From JBCBXA01 sp039816825 (lineage in GTDB: Bacteria; Pseudomonadota; Alphaproteobacteria; Rhizobiales; Rhizobiaceae): a stretch of 23,367 bases of DNA. Below, piece after piece: positions 1 through 6,144 of the stretch; the stretch's first letter is position 1; each line of letters begins with the position of its first letter. The translations under genes and the position numbers were made by a program. Location of the stretch: NCBI GenBank assembly GCA_039816825.1, contig JBCBXA010000040.1, positions 1 through 23,367 on the forward strand, in the 5' to 3' direction. The notes below the pieces were generated by a model. That model ran no database searches. It was not told the origin of the DNA and worked only from the letters and a program-made list of their open reading frames with translations.

Positions 1-344
1 GCTCCAAAGACCACAACGGCAGCCGCAAGGCTCAACATGTTCGGGGCCGCAGCCAACAGCACAAGTGCAGGCCCGTAGACCCAGGCGCAGCGCATGGTGA
101 GGCTGGTTGCACCCCGCCGTTCCGAAAGCGCGCCGGCCAGCGGAAAGGACACTATCGCGCCACCGGCCAGCGCCAGCAAAAGAAGGCCAAGCGATGCGGG
201 TTCGAGATCAAACCGATCCTTGAAGGCAGGCACGCGCGCCGCCCATGCGCCAAAGAGCAGGCCGTTGAGCGCGAATGCAGCCGCAACACCACGCCAATCC
301 CGACTTGCGACCAGTCGGCCTTTGGCATGAACCATCTCAGACAT
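1..344 (-). CDS. MFS transporter, N-terminal part (runs off the left edge)
   Basis: This is the first ~114 residues of an integral membrane transporter of the major facilitator superfamily; the rest lies outside the window. Reading the minus strand from the ATG at 344 gives MSEMVHAKGRLVASRDWRG, then alternating hydrophobic helices. The stretch NGLLFGAWAARVPAFKDRF near residues 28-46 and the loop GALSERRGA near 71-79 look like TM1 and the TM2-TM3 loop of MFS proteins, nearest in my memory to the YbjJ-like group. The ATG overlaps the stop of the upstream DeoR-type regulator by eight bases (ATGTCTGA), so translation is probably coupled and the two form one operon. The substrate cannot be told. 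The DeoR partner makes a sugar or sugar derivative a reasonable guess, no more. Confidence 0.8.
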   Translation of the reverse strand, partial: MSEMVHAKGRLVASRDWRGVAAAFALNGLLFGAWAARVPAFKDRFDLEPASLGLLLLALAGGAIVSFPLAGALSERRGATSLTMRCAWVYGPALVLLAAAPNMLSLAAAVVVFG

Positions 345-1095
345 GCACGAACTCCACCCCGGCAGAAGAAAAGGGATCTGTTCGCTCCGGCGGAGCGTCG
401 GTGACAATCACGTGGATCTCGCCGCTTTCGAGGACCTTGTGTCGGCCTCGTCGCTCGAATTTACTTGCAGACGCCACGACAACCGAAGAGTTCGCAGACA
501 GAGCCATCGCCCTTTTGATCCCGGCCTCGCCGGCATCTTCAGCGCTCAGCCCGAAGTCAGGCCACAAACCACAGGCACCGAGAAAACAGACGTCCGCCGC
601 AATCGTCGCGACTGAACGCTCCGCTTCACCACCGGCCGCCATGGCACCAGATGCACACAGCGCCCCCCCAATAAGGTGTACACGCGCGCCTCGCTCCAGT
701 GCTAACAAGGCGACAGACGGTGCCGGCGTAACCACCAGGCCTTCAAAGCCCAGAGGCAAGCGCCTCGCAACGGCATCCATGGTGGTGCCGGCATCCATGA
801 AGATGGTGCCGCGTTCGGGTACGGAACCAACGGCGCGCTCAGCCAGCGCAGTCACGTCTTCGAGGTCGTGCTCGGCGCGCACGAGATAGCTTGGGCTTGG
901 CTTGGAAACAGGAATTGCTCCTCCCCTCACCCGGCGCACGACTCCCTTCTGCTCCAGAGAGATCAGGTCGCGACGGATGGTGTGGACGGAAAGGCCAAGC
1001 TCTTCAGCCAGAGCAGCGGCAACAAGACTGCTGCCTGAAGACAGGCGCTCAAGGAGGACGGACTCGCGGGTGTCGGGATTGTTGAGATCAAGCAT
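337..1095 (-). CDS. DeoR-family transcriptional regulator
   Basis: A DNA-binding regulator of 252 residues, the usual size for DeoR proteins. The N-terminal winged helix-turn-helix spans about residues 8-62 and includes LGLSVHTIRRDLISLEQKG, with the typical IRRDL recognition helix, followed by RVRGGA. The C-terminal DeoR sensor domain follows, with MDAGTT near residue 98 and the GACG and GIKRAM segments typical of the sugar-phosphate-binding fold. I chose the ATG at 1095 because the family starts just before the helix-turn-helix. An in-frame ATG at 1158 would add 21 residues encoded by the AT-rich TGCA array. That upstream ATG does have a GAGGAG ten bases before it, so it remains possible. 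The downstream gene is an MFS transporter overlapping its stop, which suggests local control of that transporter. Ligand unknown. Confidence 0.88.
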   Translation of the reverse strand: MLDLNNPDTRESVLLERLSSGSSLVAAALAEELGLSVHTIRRDLISLEQKGVVRRVRGGAIPVSKPSPSYLVRAEHDLEDVTALAERAVGSVPERGTIFMDAGTTMDAVARRLPLGFEGLVVTPAPSVALLALERGARVHLIGGALCASGAMAAGGEAERSVATIAADVCFLGACGLWPDFGLSAEDAGEAGIKRAMALSANSSVVVASASKFERRGRHKVLESGEIHVIVTDAPPERTDPFSSAGVEFVHV

Positions 1096-1139
1096 TGCAC
1101 ACAAATGCACGATTCTGCATGTATATGCAATATTTTGCA
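1096..1139. promoter_or_regulatory. Array of five TGCA motifs at exact 10-bp spacing (putative DeoR operator)
   Basis: TGCA occurs at 1096, 1106, 1116, 1126 and 1136, that is, five times in exact 10-bp register. A sixth copy at 1154 is out of phase, and a degenerate TGAG sits in phase at 1146. The stretch is clearly richer in A and T than the flanking genes and abuts the regulator's preferred start codon. Because TGCA is self-complementary, neighbouring copies also form inverted repeats. One motif per helical turn on one DNA face suggests cooperative binding, most simply autoregulation by the DeoR protein. The array is seen directly; its function is inferred. Confidence 0.6.
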
Positions 1140-1175
1140 GCTTTATGAGCAATTGCATTCAACAGCAACTCCTCA

Positions 1176-1208
1176 AAGCGGAGCGGCAGAGGGTGCACCG
1201 CTCCGCTT
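1176..1208 (-). terminator. Perfect 11-bp inverted repeat, possible terminator after the SAP/DUF6434 gene
   Basis: AAGCGGAGCGG at 1176-1186 pairs with CCGCTCCGCTT at 1198-1208 around an 11-base loop. It lies downstream of the minus-strand gene ending at 1297 and upstream of the DeoR regulator. On the minus strand only three T residues follow the stem, so intrinsic termination would be weak. Confidence 0.45.
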
Positions 1209-1296
1209 GGAATGCTCGAAGCGAGCCTAGCGGGCAGCCTCCAGGCCGAGTTTTTGATTGAATTCGGAGCTGAACGCAGCGCCCGCTGAACAGGGC

Positions 1297-1908
1297 CTAT
1301 CCGAGATCCAGATCGGATCTCTCGTAAACGTGTCGGCCGGTTTCGCTGGGCAGCGCCCGCTTGAGCGCCCAGTACTTACGCACCTCAGCCATGCCGAGCT
1401 CCGGATTGTCGTCCAGAAAGTCACGCGTGTACTGGTTGAACTGGTTGTCCCGCGCAATTTGGGATTTGAAACCCGGCGCCGACTCGCGCTGCCGCATGGC
1501 GCGATATTCATCACAGGCATCGCCGAGAGTTTTGCCCGTATTCGCCTTCATCCAGGCCATGAACTCGATGTTGAACTTGAAACCGTCGCCCATCTGGGAG
1601 CGGAAGAAGCGTCTAACGTTCTGGCTGTTCTTGTAGCTATCGGTAATGATCGTCTCGGGCGTCAGCGTTTCGCTGTGCCAGTCAAACTTTGATTTGGTGG
1701 CTCGCCCACTTGCCCTCGGCTTTACCTTCTCACCGGTATCGAGAAAATGCGCAATGCGGTCGAGGATGTCGAACTTCACCCCCGCGTAGGAAAGGTTCAG
1801 TTCTTTGGCGCGGGCTTCCAATTCTGCCTTCAGCCAGTACCACCGCCGCAATTCAGCACTGGTGGAAATACTCTCAATGGCTGGTCGGGTTTCAGACGTG
1901 TTGGTCAT
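1297..1908 (-). CDS. SAP-like and DUF6434 domain protein
   Basis: A 203-residue soluble protein. Residues ~18-58 (ELRRWYWLKAELEARAKEL through FDILDRIAHFLDTG) resemble a SAP-type helix-extended-helix motif, which in other proteins binds nucleic acid. Residues ~74-140 (FDWHSETLTPETIITDSYKN through DACDEYRAMRQR) match the DUF6434 domain as I remember it, and this two-part architecture is known from uncharacterised bacterial proteins. No catalytic motif is evident. Its ATG lies 3 bp after the stop of mgtE, so the two are co-transcribed. Whether that pairing means anything for magnesium handling is unknown. The role is unproven; nucleic-acid binding is an inference from the SAP-like part. Confidence 0.75.
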   Translation of the reverse strand: MTNTSETRPAIESISTSAELRRWYWLKAELEARAKELNLSYAGVKFDILDRIAHFLDTGEKVKPRASGRATKSKFDWHSETLTPETIITDSYKNSQNVRRFFRSQMGDGFKFNIEFMAWMKANTGKTLGDACDEYRAMRQRESAPGFKSQIARDNQFNQYTRDFLDDNPELGMAEVRKYWALKRALPSETGRHVYERSDLDLG

Positions 1909-1911
1909 CCC

Positions 1912-3327
1912 TCACACCAGATAGAGCGCTGCGAGACCGAGGAAGGCAAAAAAGCCAACGATGTCGGTGACGGTTGTCACGAAAACCGAAGAAGCGATCG
2001 CCGGGTCTGCCCCGGCCCTGTCCAGAACAATGGGCACAGCCATGCCGGCGAACGCGGCGCACACCATGTTGACCACCATAGCAATCGCAATGACTACGCC
2101 CAGCCCAGGCGACGAAAACCAGATCAGAGCAACGACGGCCATCAGCAGCGCAAAGGCCAGTCCGTTCAACAGTGCAACCAACATTTCGCGCATCAGAATG
2201 CGCTTGGCGTTGCCGCTGTCGAGATCGCGCGTCGCAAGCGCCCGTACGGCAACCGTCATGGTCTGAGTGCCAGCATTTCCGCCCATGGATGCGACGATCG
2301 GCATGAGCACCGCGAGCGCGACCATCTCGCCGATGGTGGCCTCAAACAGACCGATGACGACGGAGGCAAGAACTGCGGTGCCCAGGTTCACAACCAGCCA
2401 GACAAATCGTGACCGGGCAGTGCTCAGCACGTTGTCCGACAGTTCTTCATCACCAAGACCAACGAGGCGCTTAATGTCCTCCTCGGCTTCCTGCTGGATG
2501 ACGTCCACAATGTTGTCGATGGTCAGCACACCGACGAGCTTTTGACCTTCATCCACCACAGCCGCCGACAGCAGGTCATACTGCTCGAAGATCATGGCCG
2601 CCTCTTCCTGGTCCATGCTGGCGGGAATGGCGTGCCGAGTTTCGTGCATGACATCTTCGATCAGGACCGGCCGCTTGGCGCGAAGAATCCGGTCAAGCGC
2701 GATGGCACCAATCAGTTTGAACGAAGGATCCACGACGAAGATCTGGCTGAAATCATCCGGCAGATGCTTGGCTTCGCGCATATAGTCGATTGTCTGACCC
2801 ACCGTCCAAAAGGGCGGCACGGCGATGCACTCGGTCTGCATGCGCCGTCCGGCAGTCTCTTCTGGGTAGTCCAGGGAACGACGAAGCTTTGACTGGTCGG
2901 CAAAGGGAAGCTGAGAGAGAACCTCCTCCCGGTCCTCATCATCCATATCCTCAAGGATGTAGACCGCATCGTCGGAGTCGAGTTCCTGGACGGCTTCTGC
3001 CACGACCTCATTGTCGAGCTCTTCCAGCATATCCTTACGGATGCCGTCCTCGACTTCGGTCAGGGATGCAAAGTCAAAGTCTTCGCCCATGATCTCGACC
3101 AGGCGTGGTCTTAAATCAGGTTTCAGATCTTCGATAACATCGCCGAGTTCCGACTCGTGGAGCGGTTGGACGATGGCTTCCACATCGTCGTACTGATCGG
3201 CCCGAATGGCAGCCTCAAGCGCGTCGAGAACATCGCGCCGAATAGCGCCATCATCCATATAGATGGTGTATTCGCTCCGCGCCTCATCGCGCGGATCGTT
3301 ATCGGCTTGGCTAGAGGGGTTGGCCAA
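1912..3327 (-). CDS. mgtE: Magnesium transporter MgtE
   Basis: An inner-membrane Mg2+ channel/transporter of 471 residues, normal for MgtE. In order: an acidic MgtE N domain (about residues 28-130, with repeated DDE-rich helices such as ELDSDDAVYILEDMDDED), two CBS domains (about 135-255, including PEETAGRRM and LVGVLTIDNIVDVI), a connecting helix, and five membrane helices from about 300 to the end. The pore signature SMGGNAGTQTMTV is present. The N and CBS domains are known to sense cytosolic Mg2+ and close the pore. A GTG at 3333 would add two residues, but AAGAGG sits upstream with ideal spacing (six bases from GAGG) to the TTG at 3327 and overlaps the GTG, so I chose TTG. The SAP/DUF6434 gene follows after 3 bp. 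Confidence 0.95.
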   Translation of the reverse strand: MANPSSQADNDPRDEARSEYTIYMDDGAIRRDVLDALEAAIRADQYDDVEAIVQPLHESELGDVIEDLKPDLRPRLVEIMGEDFDFASLTEVEDGIRKDMLEELDNEVVAEAVQELDSDDAVYILEDMDDEDREEVLSQLPFADQSKLRRSLDYPEETAGRRMQTECIAVPPFWTVGQTIDYMREAKHLPDDFSQIFVVDPSFKLIGAIALDRILRAKRPVLIEDVMHETRHAIPASMDQEEAAMIFEQYDLLSAAVVDEGQKLVGVLTIDNIVDVIQQEAEEDIKRLVGLGDEELSDNVLSTARSRFVWLVVNLGTAVLASVVIGLFEATIGEMVALAVLMPIVASMGGNAGTQTMTVAVRALATRDLDSGNAKRILMREMLVALLNGLAFALLMAVVALIWFSSPGLGVVIAIAMVVNMVCAAFAGMAVPIVLDRAGADPAIASSVFVTTVTDIVGFFAFLGLAALYLV

Positions 3328-3377
3328 GATCACCTCTTAGACACGGCATTAAAGTGGATGAGCGGAATGCTTAACCA

Positions 3378-3406
3378 ATGATAGGGCGCACCATTGAAGG
3401 TCACAA
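3378..3406 (-). promoter_or_regulatory. Putative sigma-70 promoter of mgtE
   Basis: On the minus strand TTGTGA (3401-3406) is followed after 17 bases by TATCAT (3378-3383), which match the -35 and -10 consensus at four and five of six positions. It lies about 50 bp upstream of the chosen mgtE start. No magnesium riboswitch was recognised in this leader. Confidence 0.45.
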
Positions 3407-3473
3407 GCGCGCGGGTCGGCCACCAGCGCCATACCGAAGCATTCTTTACCCCAGTGCCTTAACAGGCAGCACT

Positions 3474-3490
3474 TGCATATTTTTTATGCA
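3474..3490 (+). promoter_or_regulatory. Putative NtrC-binding dyad upstream of glnB
   Basis: A perfect 17-bp dyad TGCATA-N5-TATGCA, extending to 19 bp (TTGCATATTTTTTATGCAA, 3473-3491). It has the geometry of the NtrC site TGCACC-N5-GGTGCA. Its centre is about 150 bp upstream of the sigma-54 -24 element, a usual enhancer distance. The dyad is seen; NtrC binding is inferred. Confidence 0.55.
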
Positions 3491-3540
3491 ATTTGTGTCT
3501 GTCATGCTCCCCAGTCTTGAAATGCGAGAACCGGCTTATC

Positions 3541-3555
3541 GCGCCAAAATGGGCA
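3541..3555 (+). promoter_or_regulatory. Possible second, weaker NtrC site
   Basis: GCGCCAAAATGGGCA matches 11 of 15 positions of the enteric NtrC core GCACCAAAATGGTGC. It lies about 90 bp upstream of the sigma-54 -24 element, between the stronger dyad and the promoter. The left half is good and the right half degenerate. Confidence 0.35.
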
Positions 3556-3630
3556 AAACGACGCCAGCAATGGCGGGTTTAGACACGGAAAGGGAAGAAA
3601 ACTGTCGCCAAGTTCGAGATTTCATGCCAT

Positions 3631-3647
3631 TTGGCACGGAACCTGCA
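3631..3647 (+). promoter_or_regulatory. Sigma-54 (RpoN) -24/-12 promoter of glnBA
   Basis: TTGGCACGGAACCTGCA matches the RpoN consensus TTGGCACG-N4-TTGCA except for one T-to-C change in the -12 box, with the correct GG-to-GC spacing. Transcription would start near 3658-3660, about 55 bp before glnB. The 381-bp gap between mgtE and glnB is largely accounted for by this promoter, the upstream dyads and the mgtE promoter. Confidence 0.8.
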
Positions 3648-3714
3648 AGGTTGCGCGCAGTTGCCTGTTAAACGCGCACCTTGCGCAGCAGGCACAGTGG
3701 AGGGCCCAGAGGGC

Positions 3715-4053
3715 ATGAAAAAAATCGAAGCGGTCGTAAAGCCATTCAAGCTAGATGAAGTGAAAGAAGCACTTCAAGAAGCCGGGCTTCAGGGCATAAC
3801 GGTCACCGAAGCAAAGGGCTTCGGACGCCAAAAAGGGCACACCGAGCTTTATCGTGGTGCCGAGTACGTTGTCGACTTTCTTCCAAAGGTGAAACTCGAG
3901 ATCGTCGTTCCTGACAATATGCTCGAGACCGCCGTCGAAGCCATCATCGCGTCCGCCCGTACGGGACGGATCGGAGACGGCAAAATCTTTGTCTCCGACG
4001 TTGCAGAAGCGATCCGCATTCGCACCGGCGAGACCGGCGACGCCGCCGTCTGA
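3715..4053 (+). CDS. glnB: Nitrogen regulatory protein P-II
   Basis: A cytosolic trimeric signalling protein of 112 residues, the standard P-II length. It reads 2-oxoglutarate and ATP/ADP and controls GlnE and the NtrB/NtrC system. The start MKKIEAVVKPFKLDEVKEAL is canonical. The T-loop GHTELYRGAEYVVDF (about residues 41-55) carries Tyr51, the uridylylation site, and a C-terminal signature GRIGDGKIFV is present. An upstream in-frame TTG at 3631 is rejected because it lies in the sigma-54 promoter. The gene is followed after 41 bp by glnA, the usual alphaproteobacterial glnB-glnA order. The NtrC-like sites and RpoN promoter imply induction under nitrogen limitation. Choice of GlnB rather than GlnK rests on the glnA neighbour and absence of amtB. 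Confidence 0.97.
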   Translation: MKKIEAVVKPFKLDEVKEALQEAGLQGITVTEAKGFGRQKGHTELYRGAEYVVDFLPKVKLEIVVPDNMLETAVEAIIASARTGRIGDGKIFVSDVAEAIRIRTGETGDAAV

Positions 4054-4094
4054 CCCCCAAAAACAATCCAAAACGCCAACACAGGGATACTTAC

Positions 4095-5498
4095 ATGGCT
4101 AAGGACATTCTCAAGAAGATCAAAGATGAGGACGTGAAGTTCCTCGATCTTCGTTTCACCGACCCGCGCGGTAAGATGCAGCACGTGACGTTCGACACGT
4201 CGGCGGTCGATGAAGACCTGTTTGCCGATGGCGCAATGTTCGACGGCTCCTCCATTGCGGGCTGGAAGGCCATCAACGAGTCCGACATGACCCTGATGCC
4301 CGACACGGACACAGCCTTCATGGACCCGTTCTATGCACAGTCCACCATGGCGATCTTCTGTGACATTCTCGATCCCACAACATCCGAAGGCTACAACCGC
4401 GACCCGCGTATGACTGCAAAGCGCGCAGAAGCCTACATCAAGTCCGGTGGCTTTGGTGACACAGCCTATTTCGGACCAGAGCCAGAGTTTTTCGTCTTTG
4501 ACGATGTGAAATTCTCTGCCGATCCGTACAAGACCGGCTTTGAACTCGACTCCGCAGAACTGCCGATCAACACCGACGCAGACTATGAAGCCGGCAACCT
4601 CGGCCACCGCCCGCGCACCAAGGGTGGCTACTTCCCGGTCAACCCGGTCGATAGCGCCCAAGATATTCGTTCCGAGATGCTATCCGTCCTCAAAGAGATG
4701 GATGTCAAGGTTGAGAAGCACCACCACGAAGTGGCTGCTGCCCAGCACGAGCTCTGCATGGTGTTCAACACCCTGACCCGTAAAGCTGACGAAACTCAGC
4801 TCTACAAATATGCCGTGCACAACGTTGCCCACGCCTATGGGAAGTCGGCAACCTTCATGCCGAAGCCCGTCTATGGCGACAACGGCACCGGCATGCACGT
4901 GCACCAGTCGCTCTGGGGTGACGGCAAGCCACTTTTCGCTGGTGACGGCTATGCCGGACTGTCCGACACCTGCCTTTACTACATTGGCGGCATCATCAAG
5001 CACGCCAAGGCACTGAACGCCTTTACCAACCCATCGACCAACTCCTACAAGCGTCTGGTCCCCGGCTTTGAAGCACCTGTGCTGCTGGCCTACTCGGCTC
5101 GCAACCGCTCCGCTTCCTGCCGTATCCCGTTCGTCGCTTCGCCAAAAGGCAAGCGCATGGAAGTTCGCTTCCCCGATCCAATGGCCAACCCCTACCTCGC
5201 ATTCTCTGCGATGCTGATGGCTGGCCTCGACGGCATCAAGAACAAGATCCATCCTGGTGATCCCATGGACGAGGATCTGTACGAACTGCCAGAGCGCAAG
5301 CTCAAGCGTATCCCAACGGTTTGCGGCTCGCTCCGCGAAGCCCTGGCTGCGCTGGACAAGGACCGCAAATTCCTGACCGAAGGCGGCGTGTTCGACGACG
5401 ATCAGATCGATGCTTACATCGAGCTGAAAGAAGAAGAGAACATCCGTTACGAGCACACTCCACATCCAGTGGAATTCGACATGTACTATTCGAGCTAG
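4095..5498 (+). CDS. glnA: Glutamine synthetase, type I
   Basis: Catalyses ATP-dependent ligation of ammonia to glutamate, giving glutamine; a cytosolic dodecamer. The 467 residues are normal for type I enzymes. Visible landmarks are MFDGSSIAGW in the N-terminal beta-grasp region, the metal and substrate loop NGTGMHVHQS (about residues 261-270), NPSTNSYKRLVPGFEAP, the active-site arginine segment RNRSASCRIP and, near the C terminus, DLYELPERK with Tyr396, matching the adenylylation tyrosine of the GlnE-regulated form. It shares the glnB transcript under the sigma-54 promoter and is closed by a strong terminator 20 bp after its stop. Regulation by P-II through GlnE adenylylation is known for this family, and the preserved tyrosine fits that. 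Confidence 0.98.
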   Translation: MAKDILKKIKDEDVKFLDLRFTDPRGKMQHVTFDTSAVDEDLFADGAMFDGSSIAGWKAINESDMTLMPDTDTAFMDPFYAQSTMAIFCDILDPTTSEGYNRDPRMTAKRAEAYIKSGGFGDTAYFGPEPEFFVFDDVKFSADPYKTGFELDSAELPINTDADYEAGNLGHRPRTKGGYFPVNPVDSAQDIRSEMLSVLKEMDVKVEKHHHEVAAAQHELCMVFNTLTRKADETQLYKYAVHNVAHAYGKSATFMPKPVYGDNGTGMHVHQSLWGDGKPLFAGDGYAGLSDTCLYYIGGIIKHAKALNAFTNPSTNSYKRLVPGFEAPVLLAYSARNRSASCRIPFVASPKGKRMEVRFPDPMANPYLAFSAMLMAGLDGIKNKIHPGDPMDEDLYELPERKLKRIPTVCGSLREALAALDKDRKFLTEGGVFDDDQIDAYIELKEEENIRYEHTPHPVEFDMYYSS

Positions 5499-5518
5499 GC
5501 TCGAAGATTGGTGCAAGG

Positions 5519-5544
5519 AAAACCCCGCTTCGGCGGGGTTTTTT
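5519..5544 (+). terminator. Rho-independent terminator of glnBA
   Basis: CCCCGC (5523-5528), a TTCG loop and GCGGGG (5533-5538) form a stable stem, preceded by four A and followed by six T. It begins 20 bp after the glnA stop, a textbook intrinsic terminator. Confidence 0.95.
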
Positions 5545-5646
5545 ATGCCATGACCTCAAATATTTTTTGGGTGAAGGAAAGAAATACTCACAACGGCGCA
5601 CTACACTTGCCCTTCCACTATCGGCTTTCGTCACAAGAGGCAGGAT

Positions 5647-5799
5647 ATGACCACCGAGACAGACCGATCCGGCGAAGACCGCCGCCAAAGCGATCGACGC
5701 TCCGGCGCAGACTCCCGTTCAGACGATCAGAAGGCGGAACAGGGCGAACGGCGCTCAGGCGAAAACCGGCGCTCAGGACAGGATCGCCGTGATCAATAG
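5647..5799 (+). CDS. Small highly charged protein with RRSG/DRR repeats (hypothetical)
   Basis: A 50-residue reading frame starting MTTETDRSGEDRRQSDRRSG and ending GENRRSGQDRRDQ. It has no hydrophobic segment and is almost entirely Arg, Asp, Glu, Ser, Gly and Gln. The unit (S/G)-(E/Q)-(D/N)-RR-(Q/S) recurs three or four times; similar RRSGxDRR stretches occur as linkers in some bacterial signalling proteins. AGAGGCAGGAT just upstream provides a ribosome-binding site. It stands alone between the glnA terminator and the first MITE-like element. It is probably disordered. The function is unknown, and the short length with low complexity means a chance frame cannot be excluded. Confidence 0.5.
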   Translation: MTTETDRSGEDRRQSDRRSGADSRSDDQKAEQGERRSGENRRSGQDRRDQ

Positions 5800-5840
5800 G
5801 TTCCAGGTGAGGATGCGGACCTCATTGGCGGCAGTCATAT

Positions 5841-6105
5841 AGGGTCAGGACCCATTCATCTGCTGGCATTGGCGTTTGGTATGACAAGATATTCAAGGAG
5901 AAGACTGCAAAGCGGGCTGGCCGCCCGGTTCAAGTCTTTGACGCAGAAGATCGCCATCAGAGCGAACGTCCTTCGGATGGGGTCACTTTGACCGGTGGAC
6001 TTCGTTGCAAAGGCTTGAAAGTCGCAAGACTTCCATCGCCTTCGCTCCTCGCCACCGGGCAAATTGACTCCCACCAATGCAAACAGATGAATAGGTCCTG
6101 ACCCT
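5841..6105. mobile_element. MITE-like element, copy 1 (265 bp)
   Basis: The ends are 22-bp terminal inverted repeats, starting AGGGTCAGGACCCATTCATC on the left with its complement on the right (one mismatch). TA lies at 5840-5841 and at 6105-6106, so the element may be a 263-bp body beginning GGGTCAGGACC flanked by a TA duplication, as in IS630/Tc1-mariner-type insertions. It is about 93% identical (19 mismatches counted by eye, no gaps) to copy 2 and in the same orientation. It contains no transposase, so it would need one in trans. It ends 39 bp before mscS and so occupies that gene's promoter region. Confidence 0.88.
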
Positions 6106-6144
6106 AGGCTCGACAACCATTTTCGCTGCACGCATTGTGGCGCC

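Noticed and set aside
3334..3480. Mg2+ riboswitch in the mgtE leader
   Set aside because: No M-box-like conserved elements could be seen, and such switches are not typical of alphaproteobacterial mgtE.
3849..5516. Long minus-strand frames (270 and 278 residues) across glnB and glnA
   Set aside because: They lie wholly opposite two strongly conserved genes, are rich in Val, Gly and His as expected from antisense of GC-rich codons, and show no domain.
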